Below are positions 25,316-35,500 of a stretch of 53,840 nucleotides of DNA, piece by piece. Origin of the DNA: an uncultured Clostridia bacterium. Its GTDB lineage: Bacteria; Bacillota; Clostridia; Oscillospirales; Oscillospiraceae. Below the pieces are notes generated by a model, which was not told the DNA's origin, searched no databases, and worked only from the letters and a program-made list of their open reading frames with translations. Location: NCBI GenBank assembly GCA_946550725.1, contig CAMNQX010000014.1, positions 1-53,840 on the forward strand, read 5' to 3'. The position numbers were made by a program, and so were the translations under genes. Positions within the stretch are counted from its first letter, which is position 1. Every line of letters begins with the position of its first letter.

Positions 25316-28081
25316 TTAGTCCACGTACACGAAGGCGCCCACGCCGGGGGTGGCGGGGATCGCGGTCCCGGCCATATCCCGGTCGCTGAACATCCCGTCG
25401 CTCATGCTGGGCAAAACGGCGCCCGTGCCCTCGTAGGTGTCCTTCGCCAGACGGTACGCCTCCGCGCCGGTGCCGCCCACAAAGAGGGCCTCGCCCTCCG
25501 CCTTGCTGATGGAGACGTTGGGATGGTCGGCGTTATCATCGGTGGGCTTGTTGCTGATGTTGATGAGCAGGTTGCCCTGATAGTCGCCGCCGTCCTGCCA
25601 GGAGATCGCGGCCACGGGGGTATCCGCACCCTTGTAGTAGAAAATGTTGTTGTAGAACTTATACTGGGCGGAGTTGTACTTCAGCAGATAGAGCTGGCCG
25701 TTCTTCAACGCGTTCTGGCCCAGGATGCAGGTGTTGTTGTAGACCTGGGTATTGATGCCGCAGTTGCCGTTAAGGAACCAGCTCATGCCGCCGGGGGTGT
25801 TGGGCAGGTTGCATCCGTCGTTCTCGGTGACGTTGTAACGGATGTAGGTGTTGATGGAGGTGTACTGAGCGGACTCGGTACACAGCATCATGAAGGCGGC
25901 GTTGTCGTGGAGGTAGTTGTACTGTACCCAGGTGTTCTGGTTCAGCGCGTCCACCTCGATGCCCTGGCCGTCCTGCACGGTGACGTGCTCTTCCACCCGG
26001 TCGCTGGAGATGGTGTGGCGGGTGGCGTCCACGCCGTTGAAAGAGCACTCGTTATACTGGAACACCGTGTTGTCCGAGTTCCAGTTGAACAGGCCCACCG
26101 CCGCCCGGAAGGGGTCGGAGAGGTGAATGGCGCAGCGGGTGGCCAGGTTGTGCTCCACGATGGCGTTGTCCCAGCTGTCCACGATGAGGCCGTCGCCGTC
26201 GATCTCCCGCAGGATGTTGTCGGCCACATAAAGGTTGCGGCTGGGATAGTAGGAATAGGCCCTGTTATACTCTGCGGAGGGGAAGGAGGGCCAGGAGCTG
26301 CCGTTGTCCTGATAGCGGCGGTAGCCCCACACGCTCAGGGAGTTGATGCCGTCGCGGCCGCACTGGTAGATCTCGCAGTTGGTGATGCTCACGTCCACGA
26401 AGCAGGAGGGGACGGGGGTCGCCGCCCGGGTACCCACGTTGAACTGGATGCCGCCGCTGGTCTTGCCGGGGTTGATGCCGGGGCCGCGGAAGCCGTGGAT
26501 CTTCAGGTTGTCGAACACAAAGTGGGACAGGTCGCCCTGGTCCACGTTGACCACACGGAGGCCCGCGTTATAGACCTCCAGGGTCCCGGTCTTGTAGAAG
26601 TTGGGGTCGTAGGAGGGATCGTGCAGCTCCAGGTCCCGGATCTCCCAATACTCCACGTTCTCCAGCCAGATGGTGCCGTTCACCTTGCGGGTGGCCACGG
26701 TGCCGGCGCCCAGGGCGTAATCAAAGATGCCGTTGGGGTCGGGCTGGAGGACGGGGCGGGCGTCGCCGCCATACTTGCCCACCATGATGGGGGCGTTGGC
26801 GTTGCCCGAGCCGCGGGGACGGAACATCCCGGTAAAGGTGTCGCCGGACTTGAAAAGGATGCGGTCGCCGGGCACGAAGGTGAGGGTGTTCAGCTTGTCG
26901 ATGCTCTGGATGGCGGTCTCAGGGGTGAGGCCGTCGTTGGCGTCGCTGCCGTCCTCCGCCACGTAGTAGACGCGGCTGGTCCCCTGGGCCAGGGTGAAGC
27001 TGCCCGTGCGGCTCTCGCCGCCGCAGGCGACGGTGAGGGACACCGCCCGTTCGCCGCTCAGGCTGGCGGACACCGGCTCAAAGCCCACGGTCACGGTCTT
27101 TTCGCCATCATAGGTGAAGCTGGAGCGGCGGAAGCTGGCGGGGGCGCCGTTCACCGTGAGGGTGAAGACGATATCGTCCACCGTGGGAGCCACTGTGGGC
27201 TTCTCCGCCAGGGTGATGACCGCCGTTCCGTTGGTCACGCTCAGGCCCGCGATCTTCGCGGCCACCACCGGGATGGTGTCGTCAACGGCCACGGGGAAGC
27301 TGAGGCTGATGTTCTGGCCCTTGTAGGTGAGAACCACGTTGACGGTCTGGGCCACCGCCGCGCCGGGGATGGGGGTAAAGGCCAGCGCGCCGTTCCCCGC
27401 GGTCAGGGCCAGGGTCTTGGACTCGCTGGGATTGAGGGAGGTGGTATACACCGCCGTAAAGGCGTTCAGGTCCAGGTCCTTGCCGCTCACGGTAATGGAG
27501 CCGTTGGTAATGGAGACCTGCTCCACGTCGCCCTTCACGGTCAGGGACGCGTCGTCCACATAGGCCACGGCAGTGGAGCCGTTGACCCAGATGTTGTTGT
27601 AAACATAAAGAATGGGGTTGCCGGTGGTGTAGGTAAACTCCACCGTATACTGCTTCCACGCATTCCCGGCGGCCTTGACGGTCTGGCCCCCGTTATCGGC
27701 GTTATACTGCTTGGCGCCGATGTCCAGAATGTCGTCGCCGCTCTCCACCTTTGCCCAGATGGAGAACTCGTAGGTCACGCCCGCCTGGAGGGTGGAGCCG
27801 TCGATGTTGTACTGGAGGGAGGATTCTCTGGCGCTGAACTTGACGCAGCTTCCGCTGCGGCCATCGTTGGATTTAGAGACATCCCAGCTGTTCCAGCGGT
27901 CAACGGCGTTGTCGGTCACGAAGCCATTGGGCAGGTCAAAGCCCGGGTCTACGATCAAGTTCCTCTTTTCATAGGTCGCACCCGCGGCGGAAGCCGCGCT
28001 CCATCCCGGGACCGCCATCGCGCACAGCATAGCGGCACAGAGAAGGAGGGAAAGCACCGGGCGAAAACGTTTCATTTTCAT
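25316..28081 (-). CDS. Secreted right-handed parallel beta-helix protein with N-terminal CBM-like domain
   Basis: The 921-residue protein has a signal peptide (LSLLLCAAMLCAMAVPGWSA), a beta-sandwich resembling CBM4/9-type modules (~40-185; LIVDPGFDLPNGF, VTYEFSIWAKVESG), Ig-like segments, then a parallel beta-helix (~370-880) opening with VYYVAEDGSDANDGLTPETA and carrying many Asn-rich turns (DGDGLIVDSWDNAIVEHNL). Such beta-helices occur in polysaccharide lyases and glycosidases; I cannot assign a family or catalytic residues. Unlike its neighbours it has no SLH domains and no sortase signal, so it is probably released or held by a partner. It is second in the operon. Confidence 0.82.
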   Translation of the reverse strand: MKMKRFRPVLSLLLCAAMLCAMAVPGWSAASAAGATYEKRNLIVDPGFDLPNGFVTDNAVDRWNSWDVSKSNDGRSGSCVKFSARESSLQYNIDGSTLQAGVTYEFSIWAKVESGDDILDIGAKQYNADNGGQTVKAAGNAWKQYTVEFTYTTGNPILYVYNNIWVNGSTAVAYVDDASLTVKGDVEQVSITNGSITVSGKDLDLNAFTAVYTTSLNPSESKTLALTAGNGALAFTPIPGAAVAQTVNVVLTYKGQNISLSFPVAVDDTIPVVAAKIAGLSVTNGTAVITLAEKPTVAPTVDDIVFTLTVNGAPASFRRSSFTYDGEKTVTVGFEPVSASLSGERAVSLTVACGGESRTGSFTLAQGTSRVYYVAEDGSDANDGLTPETAIQSIDKLNTLTFVPGDRILFKSGDTFTGMFRPRGSGNANAPIMVGKYGGDARPVLQPDPNGIFDYALGAGTVATRKVNGTIWLENVEYWEIRDLELHDPSYDPNFYKTGTLEVYNAGLRVVNVDQGDLSHFVFDNLKIHGFRGPGINPGKTSGGIQFNVGTRAATPVPSCFVDVSITNCEIYQCGRDGINSLSVWGYRRYQDNGSSWPSFPSAEYNRAYSYYPSRNLYVADNILREIDGDGLIVDSWDNAIVEHNLATRCAIHLSDPFRAAVGLFNWNSDNTVFQYNECSFNGVDATRHTISSDRVEEHVTVQDGQGIEVDALNQNTWVQYNYLHDNAAFMMLCTESAQYTSINTYIRYNVTENDGCNLPNTPGGMSWFLNGNCGINTQVYNNTCILGQNALKNGQLYLLKYNSAQYKFYNNIFYYKGADTPVAAISWQDGGDYQGNLLINISNKPTDDNADHPNVSISKAEGEALFVGGTGAEAYRLAKDTYEGTGAVLPSMSDGMFSDRDMAGTAIPATPGVGAFVYVD

Positions 28082-28127
28082 GGGTCTTCTCCTTTTCTAG
28101 AAGATTTTGCCGGATATCAGCTCGCTT

Positions 28128-28143
28128 ACGCCTCCGAGGAGGC
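28128..28143 (-). other. Small intercistronic hairpin
   Basis: CGCCTCC and GGAGGCG form a compact stem in the 72-base gap between the LRR/SLH gene and the beta-helix gene. No T-run follows. Confidence 0.4.
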
Positions 28144-28153
28144 GTGCTGTGCT

Positions 28154-31100
28154 TTAGGCCGGGAAGGTCTCAGCGTAACGCTGGAGGATGGTGGCGGCCT
28201 CAGCGCGGGTGATGGTGGCCTTGGGGGCCAGCAGCGCGCCGCCGCGGCCCTGCAGCAGGCCCTTTTCCACACACCAGGCCAGGGCGTCCACAGCCCAGTC
28301 GCTGGTAGTCTCACGGTCGGAGAACTTCTCCAGGGTCTTGGCGTCGGCCGTGGTGTCGCGGCCGGCCTGCTTGGCGTAGCGGTACAGCATGACCGCCATC
28401 TGCTCCCGGCTCAGTGCGTCCTCTCCGCCGAAGACGGTGTCGGAAACACCCTTCAGGATGCCCTTGTCAACGCCCCAGGCCACGGCGTCGCCGTACCAGG
28501 CGTCCGCCTTCACGTCCTCGAAGGCCGCCTTGACGCTGATCGCGGGGCCGCCCTCCATGTTATACAGGATCTGGGCCATCATACCACGGGAGAGGGTCGC
28601 CTCGGGGGCGAACCGGTCCTCGCCCACGCCCTTCATCAGGCCCTGGGCGGCCACGGCGGCCACCGCCTTGGCGTACCAGGCGTTCTGGGCCACGTCCACG
28701 AAGGAGACGGGCTTGTCGGTCAGGGGCACGTCAGGCTCCTTGATCTCCTCGTCGGGCTTGCTGGGGTTGGGACGGGAGGAGCCGCCGCCGGAAGAACCGC
28801 CGCCGGAAGGCTCAGAGGGCTGAGCGGGCTGCTTGCCCTCCTCGGTCCACTTGGCGGTGAGGTCCAGGTCGGCGGTGATGGCCGCGGTGAGCACAAAGCG
28901 GGCGCCGTCCGCGGTGAACCAGCCGTCAAAGGTATAGCCCTCCCGGCGAACGGTGGGCAGCTTGGACAGGGGAATGGTCTCCCCCTCCGAGACGGCGAGG
29001 GTATCCTTGCCCTTCAGCGTGCCGCCGGCGGGATCGAAGCGCACGGTATAGTGGGGGATCTCCGTCCAGGTAGCCTGGACCACGGTGTCGCCCATGATGA
29101 CCGTGTCGGCGGTGAAGGCCGCGCCGGAGGCATCCACCCAACCGGCGAAGCGGTAGCCCTCCCGGACGGGATCGGCGGGCATATTGCTGCCCATGGTGCC
29201 GCCCTGAGCCACGGTATAGCCCACGCCGTTAATGGTGACCGCGCAGGCTACGGTAAACTCGCCGCCCCACTGGGCGGTAAAAACAGTTCCGCTGGGCTGG
29301 TCAGACACGGCGCTGCCGCCCGGCAGCGCGGCCTCGGTGGTGCCCACCTGCCAGCCGGTGAATGCCTTGCCGTCCTTGGGCGGGAGAACGGGCAGCACGC
29401 CGCCCTGGAGAGTGACGCCGGTCAGGTCGCCGCCGTTCACGTTGGCGAAGTAGGCGTCCTTGCCGCCGGAGCGGGCCAGCGCCGCCGAGGGGGCTGTCTG
29501 GGTGTAGACGATGGCCCCATCCTGGTGGAGGAAGGGCATCACGCAGTCAAAGTCAGAATAAGCGGTGGTGGGGGCGGTCCCCTGGAACACCACGTTCAGC
29601 TTGTTGTGGTGGCTGATGGCCTGGAAGGCGCTGGCGGGGATACCGGACAGGTCGTCCCCGGCCACGGTCACGTCCCGCAGGCGGGTGCAGCAGGAGAACG
29701 CGCCGGTGCCCAGGGTGGTCAGTCCGGTGGGCAGGGTCACGCTCCGCAGACCGATGGCGCCCCGGAAGGCGTTGGCGCCGATCTCGGTGAGGGAGGCGGG
29801 GAACTCCACCGACGCGACCTTGGTGCTCTCGAAGGCGCTTTCGCCGATGCGCTCCAGTCCCTCCGGCAGGGTGAGCTTGGTCAGGGCGGTGAACTTGAAG
29901 GCGTTGTCGCCCACGGCGGTGATGCCGGGGCCGATGGAGACCGACTTCAGGGTGCGGTCGCCCACCGTGTCCAGCCAGGGTGCCACTTCGGTGTTCGTCC
30001 CGGAAATGTCACGGATGGCGCCCTGGCCACCGAAATAGAGCTTGTTGTCCCCGGTCCGGGCGAAGGTCACAGACCCGGGTGTGACGCCCGCGTCGCCGGA
30101 GCGGGCGATCTGGCTGGTGGTGGTGCCGTCCTGCATGGTGATGGTGCAGCCCATCACGCCGAAGGCGCCCCGGTCGTCCACCACCAGGTTGGAGGCGTAG
30201 TCGGCGGACACGGTGACGCTGGCCACCATGGAGGGCACGGTGAAGGTGACCTCTCCATCCACCTGGATGGTGCCGCCCGTGGGGATGACAAAGTCGCCGT
30301 CGGCGTTGACCTCAATGGCCGTGCCGTCCGCTGCCGCGGCGGTCACCTGCCGGCCGTCGTCCACATGGGTGTGGAAGAAGTAGATGTAGCTGGAGCCCTG
30401 AGAGCCTGCGGCGCCCTGGCCCATATCGCCCTGGGGTCCCCAGAAGTTGGTCTGCCAGGTGTTGTTGTAGTGGTTCTGCTCCGCCACATAGAGGGTGAGC
30501 TTGCGGTTCCCACCCACGAGCAGATACGCGCCGTTGACGCCCTCCCGGCTGTTGACCACAGTGGCGGCAGGGGTGCTGCTCACCATGCTCGAGCTGCCAA
30601 AGGCCAGATAGTTGCCGCCGTTGGAGAAGGCAAAGCCACCATCAATGGCCTCGATGCTGATGAGCAGCTGCTCCAGGGTGACCTTCGTGTTGCTCCCGGC
30701 GAGATAGCCCACCAGCTCGCCGTTCTCCGTCGCCAGTCTGGCGGCGACAACGCCCTGGCCGGCGACCACGGCGTTGTTGGGCGCGCAGGGAGCGGGGTTG
30801 AGGTACAGCGCGTACACCGCCGTGTCCCCCTCCACGCCGCTCTTGGCCAGCACCAGGTACTTGCCGTCGGCGGTGGTGGGCAGCTCGGAGGGAGCTTTGG
30901 TGAACAGGTCATACCCCTTCAGGATCATGCCGGAGACCCATTCCGGCTCAGCGCTCAGCTGGGCGTCGGCGGGGACATCCGCGAGGGGCGCGTCTTCGGC
31001 GATCGCGTCCATCGGAACGTCCGCCTCATCCGCGAAAACGGGCAATTCGTCCATGAGTTCCGGCTCCTCCGCCCCAAGGGGCAGATCGTCCAAGAGTCCG

Positions 31101-31276
31101 GCGTCCTCATCCATGATAACGGGCTGTTCCTCCAGCTCCTGAACAGGCTCCGTATCCTCGTTGAGAGTGACCTTGACCATCGGCTCGGCGGCGTCCTCTG
31201 CCGCCAGGGCCGGGGTGAAGAACAACGTCAACAGCATACAGATCGATAACAGAGCCGATAAGATTCGTTTCTTCAT
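28154..31276 (-). CDS. SLH-anchored surface protein with BspA-type leucine-rich repeats
   Basis: The 1040-residue protein starts at ATG 31276 behind a strong AAAGGAGGTC site. A longer upstream frame is not supported. Layout: signal peptide (ALLSICMLLTLFFTPALA); a very acidic stretch (~30-110); beta-rich lectin-like region (~115-330); BspA-type LRR_5 repeats (~438-560; KSVSIGPGITAVGDNAF, LTLPEGLERIGESAF); InlB B-type repeats (EGYRFAGWV, EGYTFDGWF); Gly/Ser linker; three SLH domains (~855-1040). BspA-type LRR proteins often mediate host or matrix binding. No catalytic domain is visible, so an adhesin or scaffold role is inferred. First gene of the operon. Confidence 0.87.
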   Translation of the reverse strand: MKKRILSALLSICMLLTLFFTPALAAEDAAEPMVKVTLNEDTEPVQELEEQPVIMDEDAGLLDDLPLGAEEPELMDELPVFADEADVPMDAIAEDAPLADVPADAQLSAEPEWVSGMILKGYDLFTKAPSELPTTADGKYLVLAKSGVEGDTAVYALYLNPAPCAPNNAVVAGQGVVAARLATENGELVGYLAGSNTKVTLEQLLISIEAIDGGFAFSNGGNYLAFGSSSMVSSTPAATVVNSREGVNGAYLLVGGNRKLTLYVAEQNHYNNTWQTNFWGPQGDMGQGAAGSQGSSYIYFFHTHVDDGRQVTAAAADGTAIEVNADGDFVIPTGGTIQVDGEVTFTVPSMVASVTVSADYASNLVVDDRGAFGVMGCTITMQDGTTTSQIARSGDAGVTPGSVTFARTGDNKLYFGGQGAIRDISGTNTEVAPWLDTVGDRTLKSVSIGPGITAVGDNAFKFTALTKLTLPEGLERIGESAFESTKVASVEFPASLTEIGANAFRGAIGLRSVTLPTGLTTLGTGAFSCCTRLRDVTVAGDDLSGIPASAFQAISHHNKLNVVFQGTAPTTAYSDFDCVMPFLHQDGAIVYTQTAPSAALARSGGKDAYFANVNGGDLTGVTLQGGVLPVLPPKDGKAFTGWQVGTTEAALPGGSAVSDQPSGTVFTAQWGGEFTVACAVTINGVGYTVAQGGTMGSNMPADPVREGYRFAGWVDASGAAFTADTVIMGDTVVQATWTEIPHYTVRFDPAGGTLKGKDTLAVSEGETIPLSKLPTVRREGYTFDGWFTADGARFVLTAAITADLDLTAKWTEEGKQPAQPSEPSGGGSSGGGSSRPNPSKPDEEIKEPDVPLTDKPVSFVDVAQNAWYAKAVAAVAAQGLMKGVGEDRFAPEATLSRGMMAQILYNMEGGPAISVKAAFEDVKADAWYGDAVAWGVDKGILKGVSDTVFGGEDALSREQMAVMLYRYAKQAGRDTTADAKTLEKFSDRETTSDWAVDALAWCVEKGLLQGRGGALLAPKATITRAEAATILQRYAETFPA

Positions 31277-31495
31277 AACGGACCTCCTTTGAAAGCGCGG
31301 CTTACGCCGCAAAAACTGTAGGTCTGAACATTTTGCCGTTTTACCGTTGACTGCGGCGCCGCTTCTTTGTGCGCGGCCCGCACATGGCCCCTCCCTTGCC
31401 GATGTATGAATTATCTTTTGTCCTTTCCTTCCCGCTTGTTCCATGGGTCGGGAACGGGAGCGCGGGTTTTCTCCCAATTTCCCTGCTATACACCA
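31277..31495 (-). other. Leader of the SLH/sialidase operon (about 215 bases)
   Basis: The region between the predicted transcription start and ATG 31276 holds GC-rich palindromes: GCGGC-GTAA-GCCGC (31297-31310, a GNRA-type loop just before the ribosome site) and GCGGCGCCGC (31353-31362). No known riboswitch was recognised and no gene is seen. Confidence 0.4.
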
Positions 31496-31524
31496 ATACT
31501 AAGCCTTTCTCTCTGCTGTTTCAA
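31496..31524 (-). promoter_or_regulatory. Promoter of the LRR/beta-helix/sialidase operon
   Basis: Read on the minus strand, TTGAAA (31524-31519), a 17-base spacer and TAGTAT (31501-31496) make a good sigma-A promoter. An inverted repeat CAATCTC/GAGATTG (31522-31528 and 31548-31554) overlaps the -35 box. Confidence 0.65.
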
Positions 31525-31554
31525 TCTCAACTCTACGATAGTTTTTAGAGATTG
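31522..31554. promoter_or_regulatory. Candidate operator between AraC gene and sialidase operon
   Basis: A 7-bp inverted repeat, CAATCTC and GAGATTG, with a 19-base gap, lies between the two divergent promoters and touches the operon's -35 box. AraC proteins more often use direct repeats, so assignment to the adjacent regulator is tentative. Confidence 0.35.
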
Positions 31555-31588
31555 TGCTTTTTGCATGGTCACATTCTCCAATGCGCCC

Positions 31589-31617
31589 TTTACTTTTTAC
31601 AAGAATTGTGTTAAAAT
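31589..31617 (+). promoter_or_regulatory. Promoter of the AraC-family regulator
   Basis: TTTACT (31589-31594), a 17-base spacer and TAAAAT (31612-31617) lie 33 bases before the GTG start, in an AT-rich stretch. Confidence 0.65.
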
Positions 31618-31649
31618 AACACATAAAAATTTTGCCTGGAGGTGATCTT

Positions 31650-32528
31650 GTGAGCTTGCTGCGTTGGGAAGACAGCGTGAGCAGCGCCGCGCCTCCTCTT
31701 CCGCAGCCTTTGAAGCTGCTGTATTTCTCCACGGCGAAATACGAGCACGACTGGCATTGTACCCTTCACACCCATCAATGCGTCGAAATATTTTACATTT
31801 TGAAGGGAAGCGGCAGCTTTCGGGTGGAGGGGACCTCTTTCCCCATTTCCCACGACAATGTGGTCGTCATCAATTCCGGGGTCGCGCATACCGAAGTGTC
31901 CTCCGCCCAGGAGCCGCTGGAATATATGGTGCTGGGCGTCAACGGAAACGACTTTTTGCTGGGCGGCCAGCAGGACCACCGCTACTGTATCCTGACCGAT
32001 CCGTCCTCTACCCGCCCGCTGCTGCCCTGCCTAGAGCAGATCGCTCTGGAGGTCAGCCAAAAGAAAGAGCATTATCAAGACGTTGTCCAGCATATATTCC
32101 AGGTCCTTGCCATCCAGATGCTGCGCAGTCAGTCTGCTGCCTCCTTTACCTCCGAGAGGGGAAATGTCAATCCCAAGTGCGCCCAGATCAAACGGTATAT
32201 TGACGATCATTATAAAGAAGACATTACCGTTGACACCCTTGCCAACGTCGCCTTTTTGAGCCGTTCCTATCTGATCCATATTTTTACGAAGGAATATGGC
32301 GAACCGCCAATCAGCTATCTGGTCAAACGGCGGGTAGAGGAAAGCCGTTACCTGCTGGCAAAGACGGATTACAGCATTTTGGAGATTGGGCTGATGGTGG
32401 GGTTTACCTCCGGCAGCTATTTCAGCCAGAGCTTTCGCCGCCTGGAAGGGATCAGCCCCAAGGAATTCCGCCGCCGCGCGAAGGCGGAGGCGTTGAAGGA
32501 AGCCTACCGATCCTTCGATTATATTTGA
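31650..32528 (+). CDS. AraC-family transcriptional regulator with cupin sensor domain
   Basis: The 292-residue protein has an N-terminal cupin-type sensor domain (about 15-110; HTHQCVEIFYILKGSGSF, HDNVVVINSGVAHTEV) and a C-terminal double helix-turn-helix of the AraC/XylS class (about 180-285; VDTLANVAFLSRSYLIHIF, ILEIGLMVGFTSGSYFSQSF, GISPKEFRR). Such regulators usually sense sugars and control adjacent carbohydrate genes. The start is GTG 31650, seven bases after GGAGG. It is the only plus-strand gene inside the surface locus and is divergent from the SLH/sialidase operon, its most likely target. Confidence 0.93.
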   Translation: MSLLRWEDSVSSAAPPLPQPLKLLYFSTAKYEHDWHCTLHTHQCVEIFYILKGSGSFRVEGTSFPISHDNVVVINSGVAHTEVSSAQEPLEYMVLGVNGNDFLLGGQQDHRYCILTDPSSTRPLLPCLEQIALEVSQKKEHYQDVVQHIFQVLAIQMLRSQSAASFTSERGNVNPKCAQIKRYIDDHYKEDITVDTLANVAFLSRSYLIHIFTKEYGEPPISYLVKRRVEESRYLLAKTDYSILEIGLMVGFTSGSYFSQSFRRLEGISPKEFRRRAKAEALKEAYRSFDYI

Positions 32529-32534
32529 AACGAG

Positions 32535-32573
32535 AAAGAAAGGCCCGCAGTCAGATGACTGCGGGCCTTCTTA
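32535..32573. terminator. Bidirectional terminator between araC-type gene and the GH123-like gene
   Basis: AGGCCCGCAGTC and GACTGCGGGCCT form a perfect 12-bp stem around AGAT. T-rich tails exist on both strands (TCTT on plus, TTTCTTTCT on minus), so it serves two convergent genes. The same stem recurs at 40973-40999. Confidence 0.85.
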
Positions 32574-32583
32574 CGTGAAAACG

Positions 32584-35500
32584 TTATTTTATCAAAGCGA
32601 TGAACCGGTCCAGCATCACGGCCACTTCCGCACGGGTGACGTTGGTGGTAGGATCGAGGATGTTGCCGCCCTTGCCCTGGAGGATGCCCTTGTTTACGCA
32701 CCAGGCCACGCCGTTCACGGCCCAGCTGCCGGTGTTCTCGCCGTCGGCGAAGGCCTCCAGCGCCTTGGGATCAGCAGAGGTGTCCATGCCGATGAGCTTG
32801 GCGTAGCGGGCCAGCATCACTGCCAGCTGCTCCCGGGTGATCACGTCCTCGGGGGCAAAGATGTCTTCGGTGTAGCCGGTGACGACCTTGACCTTCGCGG
32901 CCCAGGCCACGCCCTCGGTGTAGAACTTACCCTGGGCAACATCCTGGAAGGTGGTCTCGTAGTCCGTCTTGCCCTGGGACAGGCGGTGGAGCACCGTCGC
33001 CAGCGAGCCGCGGCTCATGGGAGCGACCATGTCAAACTTGTTATCCCCCACGCCCTTCACCAGCTCCAGGGCGGCGGCGTTGTGGATGGCCTTGTCCGCC
33101 CAGTGGCCCTCGGGCACGTCGTCAAACCGGGTCTCGGGGGTGGGGATGGTAGCGGGAAGTTCGACTTTTGCCAGCTCTTCGCCGTCCTTGTCGGTGACGG
33201 TGATGGTCACATCGCCGTCCTTGGTGGTGACGGTCTCAGACTTGGAGCCGTCGGACTGAGCCACGGTCTCGGTGACGGTGCCGTCAGGCTGGATGACGGT
33301 GGTCACTTTAGCGCCGTCGGCCCGGGTCTCGACGGTCGTAATGGTGCTGGGCGTGGAGGAGCCGCCGGAGGGACGGGAGGGGCTGACAGCCTGGGTCACG
33401 GTGAGGCGGCAAAGGGCGGAGACGGCGTTGATCCGGTCGGTGGAGGAGACGGTGATGGTGGCCGTACCCTCCGCCACGGCGGTGACCCTACCGGTTTGGT
33501 CCACGGTGGCGACGGCTTCGTTGTTGGAGGACCAGAAGAGGATGGGGCTGGTGGCAGTCGAGGGCGCAGCCGTGGCGCTCAGGCTCAGGGTCTTGCCAAC
33601 CGTCAGGGAGGCGTTTTGCGGCGTGACTGCGACGGACTCCACAAAGACAAACGGCTCCGCCACAGGCAGGATGGTGGCGGTGGGCGCGGAGGTCAACTCC
33701 CCGGCGTAGCCGGAGCCTTCCACTGCCGTTACCTTGACACAGATGGACTTGCCCTCATCCTCGGCCGTAATGTTATACCGGGCGCCGGTGGCATCCGCGA
33801 TCGCCGTCTCTACGCCGTCCTCTACGTAATACCACTGATAGGTGACCCTGGCGTTGACGGGCACGGTATTCACCGTCAGGATGCGGCCCACACGGGCGGG
33901 GCCGACCAGGGTGACAGTTTGGAGGGACAGGGCCTGGGCCTCGCCCGCGGCGGTGATGACGATGTTGCCGGTCACGTCGGCGGCGGGAATGGTCACCGCG
34001 CCGGTCTCCGGGTCATAGGTGAAACCGTCGTACGCCGTGCCGCCTACCGTCACGGCGATGACGTCGGGCAGGGCGTATCCCCGGGCGGCGGCCAAAGTGG
34101 CGGTGAACTGGGTGGTGTGGGTGGCGCTCTGGGGCGCGTTGGGGGCGGTGAGGCCGTTGGTGAGACGGTAGACCGCGGTGTACTGCTTCAGCGTGGCCTG
34201 GCCGGTAATGGTGATGTTGCCGGTCACGCCGTGAGTGAAGGTGACCACCCGGCTGGCGGGGTCGGTCTCATCGGGCAGATAGGTGAAGTCGGTAAAGGCC
34301 GCGCCGGTGTCCCCATCGGTCATGGTGATGCGGGTGGGGATGTCGTAGCCGGTATCGGGGGTAAAGGTGATGACGGCCACGGTGCCGTGGGTGAACTGGT
34401 GGTCATGCTCACTCTGGTCACAGGTCACATGGGCCAGGGCGGTGTGATCGATGGTGTAGGTCTTCAGCCGGAACTGGGCGGAAATGGTCACCGCCGCGTT
34501 GGGCATGGTAAAGGTGTAGAGGCCGGGGGTGGCGGTCTCATCGGCTACGATGGCCTCCCCGTCCTCCGGCGTGGCGGTCAGGGAGCCGGGCACCAGCTCA
34601 TAACCCACAGAGGGAGTCACGGTAACGCGGACAGAATCACCCCCGGGGATCTGGGTGCGGCCCAGGGTGACGATGCCGCCGGTAAAGGTCTGGGGGTTGT
34701 GAACGTCATAGAGGGTCTCGCCCTGGACGGCGATGGTGACGGTGCGGTGCGGTCCGGCCTCGTGAAGGTCGTCGGCGGCGCGGCGGACGACGTAGGTCCC
34801 CACGCCCAGGCCGGTGATCTTGGCGGTGCCGAAGGTGCCGTCCGAGCCGGTCTCATCGTCGGTGGTGTCGGAGAAGGAGGTCCAGCCCTCCTCCCCGGGA
34901 TCCACCGTGCCGTTTTCCACCTGCTTGTACTCGTAGGCACGGCCCTTGAACAGGCCCGTGATCTCGCCGTCGGTCTCTCCCTCGGTGGAGACGTTGGTAT
35001 AGGTAGGAACGGCCTTCAACGGCTGCCCGGCCAACCGGCGCACCGCCACGGTGGTGGCAGAGGAGGAGCCGTCCAGATAAGCGCCGTTGGGGGTGACGGT
35101 GACGGTAATGAACTTGCCCACATAGGCGGCGGTGTCGCTGGGGATGGTGAAGGTATTGCCCGTTTCGCCGTCGATGAGAGTCTTGGTCCCGTCGGCGGTG
35201 TCGCTGACGTACCAGGCGTAGGTCAGACCCTCGTCCTTGAAGATCTGGGCGATGTTGTTGACGTTGGCGGTGAGGGTGCTGCCCAGACGGACGGTGCGGT
35301 CCTGGTCAGCGTTCATGGCGTCGATGGCCACCTGACCCTCGATGGTGCGCTTGACGATGACCGTGCAGTCGGCGGTGATGGTGCCGTCCGCGTTGGAGAC
35401 GGTGATGGTGGTCTCGCCGGGAGCCACCGCCGTGACCACGCCGCCGACGACTGTGGCGATGTCAGTGTTGCCGGAACGCCACTGCAGCGGCTCGGGAGAG

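Noticed and set aside
25157-31249. 2030-codon open frame on the plus strand across the beta-helix and LRR genes
   Set aside because: It is antisense to two convincing exported-protein genes, its product is a monotonous Gly/Val/His/Ala-rich sequence without domains, and it arises from GC-rich codon bias.
31277-31477. Upstream extension of the LRR/SLH gene from 31477
   Set aside because: The extension would bury the strong AAAGGAGGTC site and the signal peptide, and has no ribosome site of its own.
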